A stretch of 64,000 bases of DNA from Solibacillus sp. FSL H8-0538 (GCF_038003525.1 NZ_JBBOPI010000001.1:3278501-3342500), one strand, 5' to 3'. Shown: positions 32,483-40,499, counted from the first letter of the stretch. Program-made: numbers and translations. Notes: generated by a model not told the origin, from the sequence alone.

Positions 32483-33424
32483 TTAAAGTTTTTCGACTGT
32501 ATATGCATAAATATCACGCGTTAAGTACTCATCAATTTTTTCCTTGCGTTTTGTAGTACCACCTGCCGTCACACCTTTGTCTTTATAATTTTTTTTGATA
32601 GCCCTCGTACTTAAATGACCTGTAACCCTAATAAAGTCTCCTATTTTAAGGTGGCCTGTCTTTTTCTTTCCGTCTTTTTCTAGAACTTTCACATACAAAT
32701 CCCAGTAACGCGTTTGTTGGAATACATCACAAGCAACCTTTACACGCAGAGATACACTATAACGATTCAAGTAGTTAGGGATTTTAAATTCATTTATTTT
32801 TGTAATTCTCCCCTGTAAAACGGCTGAATTTTTATCAACTTCATTTTCCTTAAGCGATTCGATTTTCCTATAATTGTTTTCTACAAGTAATTCATAGGCT
32901 GTACCTTCTCTGACCTTTTGAACATTCCCTGAATTATCCACTTTATACGTCCATAACATAGTATCCTTCAAACGTCCGCCATCGAAATCATAACGAGAGT
33001 CTTTCGGCATTACACCTAATAATCCACTATTGATTAATAATGAAAAGTCTATTATTGTCCAGTTATTCCCGGTAGGTATATTTCTAGCCGGAAACTCTTC
33101 AAATAATTCAATATAGTTTTTTACGGCGCCTAAAACCTCCTTACTCGCTTCATTTGATTTTTTATTAAAGTTTCGACTTTGTAACTCACCTGTTACTTCT
33201 ATGCGATCACCCATTTTCAAATCTTCTTTTACATTCGGATTATGGCAAATATGAATTCGCACATTATCATATACAAACGTTTGGCTATACTGATCATAGC
33301 GTTTAACTTCAATATTGAGTCCATGAGCAATAATTTCAAATTCTTTATATGAATTATCAATATTTGTAATTGTTCCGGTGATATTTATTTTATTAACTGA
33401 AGTGTCATCTAAATTCGCTATCAC
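32483..33424 (-). CDS. Putative double OB-fold nucleic-acid-binding protein
   Basis: The 313-residue product has two regions that read as OB-fold strands. One is at about residues 12-90 (INITGTITNIDNSYKEFEI ... LKMGDRIEVTGELQSR). The other is at about 203-290 (AVLQGRITKINEFKIPN ... LKIGDFIRVTGHLSTRA). The MGDRIEVTGELQSR and IGDFIRVTGHLSTR matches suggest duplication of a single-strand-binding-type fold. The start is a GTG without a nearby Shine-Dalgarno; a hairpin may bring the AGGTGG at 33461-33466 into position. I cannot name the family. It could bind single-stranded DNA, RNA or a nucleotide ligand. Confidence 0.65.
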   Translation of the reverse strand: MIANLDDTSVNKINITGTITNIDNSYKEFEIIAHGLNIEVKRYDQYSQTFVYDNVRIHICHNPNVKEDLKMGDRIEVTGELQSRNFNKKSNEASKEVLGAVKNYIELFEEFPARNIPTGNNWTIIDFSLLINSGLLGVMPKDSRYDFDGGRLKDTMLWTYKVDNSGNVQKVREGTAYELLVENNYRKIESLKENEVDKNSAVLQGRITKINEFKIPNYLNRYSVSLRVKVACDVFQQTRYWDLYVKVLEKDGKKKTGHLKIGDFIRVTGHLSTRAIKKNYKDKGVTAGGTTKRKEKIDEYLTRDIYAYTVEKL

Positions 33425-33466
33425 TTTAACGCCGAACAGGTTAAAGTATGTTCGGCGTCTCCACCT
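33425..33466 (-). promoter_or_regulatory. Hairpin that may bring a distant Shine-Dalgarno to the GTG start
   Basis: On the minus strand AGGTGG, AGA, an 8-bp CGCCGAAC/GTTCGGCG hairpin (33430-33457) and TTAAA precede the GTG at 33424. Removing the 28-nt hairpin leaves exactly 8 nt between AGGTGG and GTG, which is optimal spacing. The upstream gene's stop codon lies in the loop, so translation of that gene would open the hairpin. Confidence 0.5.
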
Positions 33467-34472
33467 CTACTTTCTTTATGAGATTTTCTTTTGGGAAATC
33501 TTTGATTAATTGTAGTAAAATAATGAGCAAAATTTTTAAATCATCAATTGTTGTTTGAATGGGATAGTTCTCAGTAGTAGCTCTATGGATAGAGCTATTG
33601 CCGAATGCCTTCACTAAATAAAGGCGCTGTATAAATAACTGAGAGTGTATTTTCTGTTGTATTAGAGTAAAAATATTCGCATCAAATGTCGCATGGGCAT
33701 CTCCTGTTAATTCGACACATAATGTTTCTGCAAGCTTGCGGGTAAATGCAGCGATTACTTCGACTGTCATCTGAGGGCGCTCCAATGCATCACGAATAGG
33801 TATTAGCGTGTCTTGATAAGCTACATGTTGCTTAGAGAAACGCTCAATTTCCGATAACACTACGCGACGAATTTGTTGCAATTCACCATGCTCACTTAAA
33901 TCAATTATCATTCGGCCAAGTGCTGTATTCAATGCAGCATCCCATACCGGCATGTCGTCTTTTAAGTACACATAATATCGAATTGACTTCGTAAATTGAG
34001 ACTGCTTTAACCACTTCGCAGCATAACTGATTAATGTATTTGCTGCATCTTCATAAATGGCGCCAATGCCTTTTCGAAAAATGACTGGTAGTGCAATCGT
34101 GTTAAATTGCTTGCCCTCGAGCTCAAGTCGCAAAACGGCAGAAAAAATTGACTGGATAAACTCATCATACATAGTTGGAGAAATCGGTATTCCTTCTTGG
34201 AGCTTTGAATACACGACAAGGATCGGTTGCTGTGCGTTAATAAAGGTAATAATCCCGCCATTTCGTAAAAAAATGAGCGGCTTTTCATTGTTTTTATGTT
34301 GTTCAATGAAGGGCATAAAATCTCCATCTGGCGCCCCATCCTCTTCATATACGTTTAGCACAAGTAGTTGTCCGTCATCCTGTAACAGGTCGCCTAAAAT
34401 TAGATTAAATGAACGATTCCCATACTTAGATTCAATTAATACTTGGTTAATTAAGAGATTTTCTTGGGCCAT
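33441..34472 (-). CDS. Macro-domain-like protein B of the Pycsar-like operon
   Basis: This 343-residue protein is paralogous to its upstream neighbour. The N-terminal part reads like a diverged macro domain: ILGDLLQDDGQLLVLNVY, FIQSIFSAVLRLELEG, IALPVIFRKGIGAIYEDAAN (compare the macro ALPxxGxGxxG loop) and RYYVYL. The second half (about 190-340) is helical with no assigned domain. Its ATG overlaps the upstream stop (ATGATG), with AAGGAG just before. It may bind ADP-ribose or another nucleotide, but the classical macro-domain Asn and Asp are not clearly retained, so ligand binding is uncertain. Confidence 0.55.
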   Translation of the reverse strand: MAQENLLINQVLIESKYGNRSFNLILGDLLQDDGQLLVLNVYEEDGAPDGDFMPFIEQHKNNEKPLIFLRNGGIITFINAQQPILVVYSKLQEGIPISPTMYDEFIQSIFSAVLRLELEGKQFNTIALPVIFRKGIGAIYEDAANTLISYAAKWLKQSQFTKSIRYYVYLKDDMPVWDAALNTALGRMIIDLSEHGELQQIRRVVLSEIERFSKQHVAYQDTLIPIRDALERPQMTVEVIAAFTRKLAETLCVELTGDAHATFDANIFTLIQQKIHSQLFIQRLYLVKAFGNSSIHRATTENYPIQTTIDDLKILLIILLQLIKDFPKENLIKKVEVETPNIL

Positions 34473-35485
34473 CATTTTACTCCTTTATGCTGTTCTAATG
34501 GGAGTTGTTCTAGTAACTGGATCATGCGGCAAAGCATCGTTAGTAATAGCATCACTTTTTCATTATGCTGATCCGAATAAAAGTCATTATCATTTTTTAA
34601 AGTATGCATAAAGCGGAAATAATTCATATACCAACTAGGAAGAATATTCGTATGCTGTAATTCTTTATTGGGGTAGGCCAACCACTTAGGGAAAGGTTGC
34701 TGGGGTAGGTATTGTTGATATAATTTTTCTAAAATTAGTTTATTTAATTGTTCCGTATGCAACATCAGTTGGCGATAATTCGGTAATGACTTAATTAACT
34801 CTCTTCTTATTTGCTCCAAAATCGGTGCCACTTCACTACTAACTGAAGACAATAACTTTTTTATTTGGTGGTACATTCGTTCACACTGTGTAGTCTTAAG
34901 TTGAGTTGAAATTGAGTTTTCTTGGTTAGTAGTAACAACTTTCGGTATCACTTTTTCCCATTTCTTTATTTCCTGTTCATCAATAATGTAATAAGTGACA
35001 TTAAAAGACTGTTCTGAATACTTAACACAAGCTGCCGCATAATGGATATACGTTTTTAGTGCATCTGTATAAGATGCCTGTTCCAATGTTTTACGTCCAA
35101 CCATTGGTAAACCCACTTCATCCATAACGTGACCTTCAAACAAGAGCATCGCAATTGCTGAAAAAATTGACTGGATCATTTGTTCAAACTGTGTAAATGA
35201 CAGCTTATCACCTTCATCACAAGGTAATACTACGAGTAAAACTGACTGTTGATCACCTTGAATAAAGCCAATATGTCCTCCATCCTGCATCGGAATTAAT
35301 TTGCGCTCCGCAGATAATTCAAAAGTATGAAGTTGGCGAACTGCTTTGAACAACTCGCCCGTATAATTTTTATAAACGGTTGTCACAAGTAATGATGCCG
35401 AGGACTTTAACAAATCACCATGTTGGATTGTTAAACAATGCTGTCCCCCCATTGTATCTAGTTGCAGCTTCGTTATCCATTGCAT
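34472..35485 (-). CDS. Macro-domain-like protein A of the Pycsar-like operon
   Basis: This 337-residue protein shares its plan with the downstream gene: QHGDLLKSSASLLVTTVY near residue 22, MIQSIFSAIAMLLFEGH, EVGLPMVGRKTLEQASYTDA and VTYYII. The second half is helical. Common spacing and the repeated QSIFSA and YAA motifs show a tandem duplication, with substantial later divergence. It begins 6 bp after the membrane effector gene, with GGAGG upstream, and ends by overlapping the next start. Function is unknown; macro-like nucleotide binding is my best guess. Confidence 0.55.
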   Translation of the reverse strand: MQWITKLQLDTMGGQHCLTIQHGDLLKSSASLLVTTVYKNYTGELFKAVRQLHTFELSAERKLIPMQDGGHIGFIQGDQQSVLLVVLPCDEGDKLSFTQFEQMIQSIFSAIAMLLFEGHVMDEVGLPMVGRKTLEQASYTDALKTYIHYAAACVKYSEQSFNVTYYIIDEQEIKKWEKVIPKVVTTNQENSISTQLKTTQCERMYHQIKKLLSSVSSEVAPILEQIRRELIKSLPNYRQLMLHTEQLNKLILEKLYQQYLPQQPFPKWLAYPNKELQHTNILPSWYMNYFRFMHTLKNDNDFYSDQHNEKVMLLLTMLCRMIQLLEQLPLEQHKGVK

Positions 35486-35491
35486 AAAACC

Positions 35492-36097
35492 TTATCCTCC
35501 AATTGGTAATGTATCTATGACGGCCATCACACCGCAAATTGCTAGGATAATATATGAAACAATACTAATCATAAATGCCCAATATAACCATCTGAATTTT
35601 CTCGTTAAAATTCCTGCTTGAATATAATTGTTACGAATCGCTTCTTCCAATAATTCACTAGTTGGTTCATTTTTAATTTGAATTGTATACTCCTCTAACG
35701 TGCTATTTGCAATATAACCCCAATAAATAAAACCTTTACCTTTATTTTTCACGTTTTTCGGTAACACGACAATGACTGATAATACAATCCCAATGACTAG
35801 ACAGGCCAAGCTTGTAACTAGCAACCAAAAATTAACAGATGTTAAGTCTTGCATTGCATCAAACACAAATTTAGCAATTAAACCATTTACAGCAACTAGC
35901 GCCCCAGCTTTTGTGTCAGCAAAACGTAGCGAGTTATTCAAATATGCATTTTGTGAATATGTAAAGTTATAACGAGTGGAATTTTGACTTGGGAACATTT
36001 CTACTGAAAGCTTTTCATTACTGACAATAACTTCCTTGATGGGCTCGTGTACGGTTTCAGTTCGTTCATTTTTTAAATCGGTTGTTTCATTTGTCAC
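35492..36097 (-). CDS. Pycsar-type membrane effector (PycTM-like, DUF5706)
   Basis: The 201-residue protein has a polar N terminus of about 50 residues and three hydrophobic helices, near 63-80, 90-112 and 169-193. The segment RFADTKAGALVAVNGLIA (58-75) and the cytoplasmic loop WGYIANSTLEEYTIQI match the signature of Pycsar transmembrane effectors. In known Pycsar systems, cCMP or cUMP binding makes this effector disrupt the membrane and halt infection. The start is a GTG that overlaps the cyclase stop by 4 nt (GTGA), with GAAGG upstream, so it is translationally coupled to the cyclase. Confidence 0.82.
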   Translation of the reverse strand: MTNETTDLKNERTETVHEPIKEVIVSNEKLSVEMFPSQNSTRYNFTYSQNAYLNNSLRFADTKAGALVAVNGLIAKFVFDAMQDLTSVNFWLLVTSLACLVIGIVLSVIVVLPKNVKNKGKGFIYWGYIANSTLEEYTIQIKNEPTSELLEEAIRNNYIQAGILTRKFRWLYWAFMISIVSYIILAICGVMAVIDTLPIGG

Positions 36098-37692
36098 AAT
36101 TCTACCTTCTTTCTAACACCGAAAAGTGCTAACAATTCTACCATATACTGTTGATCAGATTCCGTTTGTGGCTTCCCTGCAATTTTATCTAGCATCCTTT
36201 CGTACGTCTCTATTTGTATATATGCAGCTTCTTTTTCGAAAAACTTAGGCTTATGTTTTACGATAGCTCTTCGCATACGATTGATTGCAGATTCATAGTC
36301 ATTCATTAACATTTGACTTTCGGCTAATGTACTATCAATCCACCAGTTTTCACCTGTACGTTCTTTCCAGGTATCAAAAATATAATCGGCTAATTGCCAG
36401 CTATCGCCTTCATTAAGTAAACGTTTAATATACGTAGCATTAATGGCAGGATAATAATCCCCTGTGCGACGAAATGCTTCTAAATATAAACGTAAAGATT
36501 GCTTCAACATATCACGCGCATGTTCAATATCTCGATCTTTTTCGGCAATCGAAAACGCTTCACGCTTCATTTGAGCCGCAAGTTTACAAAGTGTATCATT
36601 ATCATCCGGATTCATTTGTAGCACTTCATATAAAAGTTGTTTCGCTTGCTTATACTTATCCGGTTGATTGGATTTAGATAAACAATCCGCCTCTAACTTC
36701 AATAGCTTTATATTATGGAGTAGTGGCTGTGTAACAATCCCTTTTTTCTGCCCTACTTTAACTTCTGTATCTGATAATCCAACCTCTCTTTTCCATTTCC
36801 GCGCCTGTTGAATATATTGAATGGCGATTTCATACTCACCAATATCTTGGTAAATTTTGGACACAGCATACAATAATGGACCATTATGTTGTTGCGATTG
36901 TAACTCATATGATTCAAGGGCTTGTAATGACTCTTCTTTAGAAGTAGCGTCTTCCACTTTTCTCCTTACTTCCTTGGATGCCTTTTCTAGCTCAATATCT
37001 ACATCAATAATCCCGTGCAATGTATCAAGTGTTGTATTTTGCTTTTCAACAAAGAGACCATTAATATTCCAGGCCTCTTCTTTAATATGATACAACCGAT
37101 ACAAATGGGCTTCTCCGTAATCCTTTGCTAGTTTCCAATCTTTTAGATCTTGAAACGCAACTTGTTCATACTCTGGCAGGAGTTCTTCGTAATATGGATG
37201 GCGATGTTCTTTATCTTTATATTCTCTCTCAAATTGCTCTTTGAATTGGGCTGTTACATAAATTTCTCCTGGAAAAGTAATCGGTTCAATGCGCGCTGCG
37301 ATATTCACATTTTCTCCAAATGCATTTTTTGCCCCATTCAATATCGGGTCATCAAATAACCGCATCTTCCCGTAATGTGCGGCAATTCGCGGTTCTAAAT
37401 TTAAAGCTTTATTTTTTTGATAAAATTCTCGGTAGGTCAGAATAAAATTAGCCGCATCTACACCGTATCTAAAAACGGCAACTACTGCATCGCCCCAAGT
37501 ATTCAACATAATAGCTCTTCTATCAATTTTTTCATCGTTTTGTAAAGAAGGACCTTTTTTATATTGTGCAATCGCCTTATCTAGTGTCCGTAATGTATAG
37601 GCATAGTCTTCATACATTGACTCTTCCAAGCTCGAAAACCCTTTTAAATCAGCAAATATAACAAAACCTGTGAATTCATGATTTACTTCCAT
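36094..37692 (-). CDS. Class III nucleotide cyclase with TPR domain (PycC-like)
   Basis: The 532-residue protein has an N-terminal class III cyclase domain (about residues 8-200). The two metal-binding aspartates are present in FADLKGFSSLEE (D15) and NTWGDAVVAVF (D68), and the transition-state Asn/Arg pair in ENVNIAARIEP. The position that is Lys in adenylate cyclases is Asn (LNTWGD), and the usual Asp before VN is Glu-Asn, so purine specificity is not evident. TPR-like helices fill about 240-520 and may sense infection. Next to a Pycsar-type effector, it is probably a pyrimidine (cCMP or cUMP) cyclase; substrate is inference. ATG chosen with AGGAGG 9 nt upstream. Confidence 0.82.
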   Translation of the reverse strand: MEVNHEFTGFVIFADLKGFSSLEESMYEDYAYTLRTLDKAIAQYKKGPSLQNDEKIDRRAIMLNTWGDAVVAVFRYGVDAANFILTYREFYQKNKALNLEPRIAAHYGKMRLFDDPILNGAKNAFGENVNIAARIEPITFPGEIYVTAQFKEQFEREYKDKEHRHPYYEELLPEYEQVAFQDLKDWKLAKDYGEAHLYRLYHIKEEAWNINGLFVEKQNTTLDTLHGIIDVDIELEKASKEVRRKVEDATSKEESLQALESYELQSQQHNGPLLYAVSKIYQDIGEYEIAIQYIQQARKWKREVGLSDTEVKVGQKKGIVTQPLLHNIKLLKLEADCLSKSNQPDKYKQAKQLLYEVLQMNPDDNDTLCKLAAQMKREAFSIAEKDRDIEHARDMLKQSLRLYLEAFRRTGDYYPAINATYIKRLLNEGDSWQLADYIFDTWKERTGENWWIDSTLAESQMLMNDYESAINRMRRAIVKHKPKFFEKEAAYIQIETYERMLDKIAGKPQTESDQQYMVELLALFGVRKKVEL

Positions 37693-37716
37693 CAAATTAG
37701 GCCTCCTTACTACTGA

Positions 37717-38130
37717 CTAAACAATTTCATATGTCGTTTCAAAAATATCTCCAGCAACTGCCCACATATCTGTTGGTGATTCCATCACAATATAATAACC
37801 TGGTTGAAAATATAAAGTTGAACCTTGAGTTGTTTCTACTTCCCCTTTAAAATCAACTTTATATACATGAACCATTTTCTTTTTCTTACAATATACATTT
37901 TCACCGTCAACTTTATCGTAGTCAGCAAATACTTCCGGTCCAATCGGATATTGTTCGCCTTGAACCCCTGTTACAATATAATCCCCTTTTTTTGCTACTT
38001 GCTCATTATTTTCTAGGGAAGCAATAATTTGTTGTTCTTGAATTGGTCCTTCAATTTTTATATGAATAGGCTTTTTATACGCTAAGGAAGCTTGGTTAAA
38101 TAATTTTGTCCCTATTTCATTAATTTTCAT
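37717..38130 (-). CDS. PGDYG-like small protein, first gene of the Pycsar-like operon
   Basis: This 137-residue protein contains two copies of a beta-rich motif: KKGDYIVTGVQGEQYPI...EVF near residues 47-70 and QPGYYIVMESPTDMWAV...DIF near 108-131. Each follows the pattern GxYIV-x(8)-Y/W-x(4)-E/D-x-F. The pattern recalls small PGDYG-type proteins, which have no established function. There is no signal peptide or membrane helix. GAGGGG precedes the ATG. It opens the operon, about 25 bp before the cyclase gene, so it may be a regulator, ligand sensor or partner of the cyclase. Confidence 0.6.
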   Translation of the reverse strand: MKINEIGTKLFNQASLAYKKPIHIKIEGPIQEQQIIASLENNEQVAKKGDYIVTGVQGEQYPIGPEVFADYDKVDGENVYCKKKKMVHVYKVDFKGEVETTQGSTLYFQPGYYIVMESPTDMWAVAGDIFETTYEIV

Positions 38131-38218
38131 ATTAAACCCCTCGCAACTTTTTTATTTTAATTTTGGGTCTTTACCAAAACATGTGCTTTACTTTAAAAGA
38201 AAGTGTACTACTTTATAA

Positions 38219-38346
38219 GCACATGGAACGGAAGGCGGCGACTCCTGCGGGAAAAGCGTGAGACTTGAGACCCCGCACGAAGCGAAGCGGAGGAGGAGGC
38301 TCAAGCCACGCCCGCGGAAAGCGTCCGCTTGGAGTGGAATGTGCAG
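38219..38346. repeat. G/C-rich palindromic repeat of Bacillales type
   Basis: An imperfect palindrome of about 128 bp contains GGAACGGAAGGCGGCGACTC and GCGGAAAGCGTCCGCTTGGA and ends in GCACAT/ATGTGC. It contrasts sharply with the A/T-rich surroundings. I recall very similar G/C-rich palindromic intergenic repeats in many Bacillus-group genomes, but could not check. It occupies the centre of the 308-bp gap between the Pycsar-like operon and the MBL-fold gene; the outer parts must hold their promoters. Confidence 0.7.
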
Positions 38347-38438
38347 TTAAGTACAGATTTTGGTTTAGAGCCTTAATTTTTTAATTATACTATTTATTTA
38401 CTCTACATTAAATATACGATTGAAAGGAGTTTTTAACG

Positions 38439-39191
38439 ATGAAGATTTTCCCTTTAGGAGTTGGTGGTGCCTTCACATCTCGTTTTTATCACAATAATTT
38501 CATTGTACAAATTGCAGGTAAAAACCTACTTATCGATGCAGGGACTACTTTACGCTATAGTTTAAATGAGGCTAAATTTGAACTCAAAGAAATCAACTTG
38601 ATTTTCATTACACATTTACATTTCGATCATTTTGGCGGATTAGAAGAACTATTATTAAAAGGTTATTGGAATTTTGTTGATGGTCAACATCAACCACTAC
38701 ACCCTACACTTATAATGCACCCAAACCAATATGACGAGCTCATTTCACACCTAACACCTGGACTGATAAATCAGCAAATGAAGCTTGAAGATTTTTGTCA
38801 AATCGTATTTGCCGATGAACAAAACGTTATTCACCAAGATAGCTTTACAGTTAAATTAATTAATACAACAGGCCTTCATATAGAAGACATGGCTAGCTAT
38901 GCATTGCAAATTACAGAACAACAAACAGGAAAAAATATCCTATATTCTGCGGATATTAAACAGCTTTCCCAAAGTTATTTTACAAACTATATAAATGAAA
39001 AGACTGTAGCAATTTTTCAAGATACAAGCTTTTTTGGTAATGGCGTCCACGCTACTCTAGAAGAAGTTTTAGCTTATTACCCAGAACAATCTCATTCACT
39101 TCTTTTCGCAATGCATTATGAAGATGCAGTTGATGAAACGGCGGTACACCTTATAAAACTTGCAATCCAAGGTAAATCCATTAATTTTTAA
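38439..39191 (+). CDS. Metallo-beta-lactamase-fold hydrolase, possible Apyc1-like cyclic-nucleotide phosphodiesterase
   Basis: The 250-residue protein belongs to the RNase Z/phosphodiesterase branch of the MBL fold. It starts MKIFPLGVGGAFTSRFY, has the metal motif THLHFDH (H59, H61, D63, H64), further ligands H147, D172 (YSADIKQ) and H226 (FAMHYE), and a GVHATLEE loop around H204. It is divergent from the Pycsar-like operon and on its own transcript, with GAAAGGAG before the ATG. Apyc1 enzymes, about this size and of this fold, hydrolyse Pycsar messengers, so this could switch off or counter the adjacent system. A general tRNase Z-like or unrelated phosphodiesterase remains possible. Confidence 0.75.
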   Translation: MKIFPLGVGGAFTSRFYHNNFIVQIAGKNLLIDAGTTLRYSLNEAKFELKEINLIFITHLHFDHFGGLEELLLKGYWNFVDGQHQPLHPTLIMHPNQYDELISHLTPGLINQQMKLEDFCQIVFADEQNVIHQDSFTVKLINTTGLHIEDMASYALQITEQQTGKNILYSADIKQLSQSYFTNYINEKTVAIFQDTSFFGNGVHATLEEVLAYYPEQSHSLLFAMHYEDAVDETAVHLIKLAIQGKSINF

Positions 39192-39194
39192 TCT

Positions 39195-39247
39195 TAGAAA
39201 AAGGAGCTAATACGTAGATTTATACTACACATTAGCCCCTCCTTTCA
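39195..39247. terminator. Terminator between the MBL-fold gene and purD
   Basis: AAAGGAG/CTCCTTT and CTAAT/ATTAG arms surround a 20-nt loop with a small bulge. T residues follow on both strands, so it may serve both converging genes, including the end of the purine cluster. Confidence 0.65.
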
Positions 39248-39248
39248 A

Positions 39249-40499
39249 TTATTTAAATGTTCGCCAACCGATATCTTGACGGAAGAAGAACTTATCCCAT
39301 TCCTTCGTTCCGATTGCATCATACACTTTTTGTTGTGCTTCTTTTAATGTGTCCGCTTGTGCAGCAACAAGTAGCACACGACCACCATTACCAACGAACT
39401 GTCCGTTTACTAATTTTGTACCCGCGTGATACACATTACCTGCGATATCACTTAACTCAGGAAGTGGATTGCCTTTTTCGACATCACCTGGATAGCCTTC
39501 AGATGCAATAACTACACCTAACATTGCTTCGTCACGCCATTGCAAATCAAACGTTTTTTCTTCCATTAGAGCTGTCATGAATGCGCCGAAGTCTGACGCC
39601 ATACGTGGTAATACAACTTGTGTTTCAGGGTCACCGAAGCGTGCATTGAATTCAATTACTTTTGCACCATTCTCCGTTAAAATCAAACCCGCATATAAAA
39701 TACCTGTAAATGAAACGCCTTCTTCTTCCATCGCTTTTACTGTTGGTTCCACGATTTCTTCGTAAGCGCGTGCCACTACATCTTGAGAAATTTGAGGAAC
39801 TGGAGAGTATGCACCCATTCCACCTGTATTCGGCCCTTTATCACCGTCATATGCGCGCTTGTGGTCTTGTGCGATGACCATTGGATAAATTTTCCCTTTG
39901 TGTACAAATGACATGAATGAGAATTCTTCACCGTCTAGGAATTCCTCGATTACAACGCGTGATGAAGAATCGCCGAAGCGTTGGTTTCCGATCATGTCGT
40001 CAATTGCATCAATGGCTTCTTCTTCCGTCATTGCAACAATAACACCTTTACCCGCAGCTAAACCATCCGCTTTGACAACGATTGGCACGCCATTTGCTTT
40101 CACGTAAGCAATTGCAGGTTCCGCTTCTGTGAATGTTTCATAAGCCGCTGTTGGGATATTGTATTTTTGCATAATTTCTTTAGCATATGATTTTGAACCT
40201 TCAATTTTAGCAGCTGCTTGCGTTGGTCCAAAAATTGTTAACGCCTGTCCGTTGAAATAGTCCACAATACCTTCTGCAAGCGGTTGCTCTGGACCTACAA
40301 ATGTAAGCTCAATACCGTTTTCTTTTACAAATGCCGCAAGCGCTGGGAAATCAAGTGCATCAATTGCCACAACCTCTGCGTCCGCACGCATACCATCATT
40401 CCCTGGCGCAACGAATACCTTTTCTACTGATGGGGCGATACTAAATTGCTTTACGATCGCATGCTCGCGACCACCACTACCGATAACAAGAACCTTCAT
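39249..40499 (-). CDS. purD: Phosphoribosylamine-glycine ligase PurD
   Basis: This ATP-grasp enzyme makes GAR from 5-phosphoribosylamine and glycine, the second step of purine synthesis. The 416-residue protein starts MKVLVIGSGGREHAIVKQ and contains GPNTGGMGAYSPVP and FNARFGDPETQ. Although it is last in the pur gene order, it is separated from purH by a 449-bp gap with a strong terminator, so it probably has its own promoter within 40500-40620. AGGAGGG precedes the ATG. Confidence 0.97.
   Translation of the reverse strand: MKVLVIGSGGREHAIVKQFSIAPSVEKVFVAPGNDGMRADAEVVAIDALDFPALAAFVKENGIELTFVGPEQPLAEGIVDYFNGQALTIFGPTQAAAKIEGSKSYAKEIMQKYNIPTAAYETFTEAEPAIAYVKANGVPIVVKADGLAAGKGVIVAMTEEEAIDAIDDMIGNQRFGDSSSRVVIEEFLDGEEFSFMSFVHKGKIYPMVIAQDHKRAYDGDKGPNTGGMGAYSPVPQISQDVVARAYEEIVEPTVKAMEEEGVSFTGILYAGLILTENGAKVIEFNARFGDPETQVVLPRMASDFGAFMTALMEEKTFDLQWRDEAMLGVVIASEGYPGDVEKGNPLPELSDIAGNVYHAGTKLVNGQFVGNGGRVLLVAAQADTLKEAQQKVYDAIGTKEWDKFFFRQDIGWRTFK

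Noticed and set aside
38219..38346. tRNA or other known RNA gene in the G/C-rich block
   Set aside because: There is no cloverleaf or CCA-type end; an imperfect palindrome explains the block.
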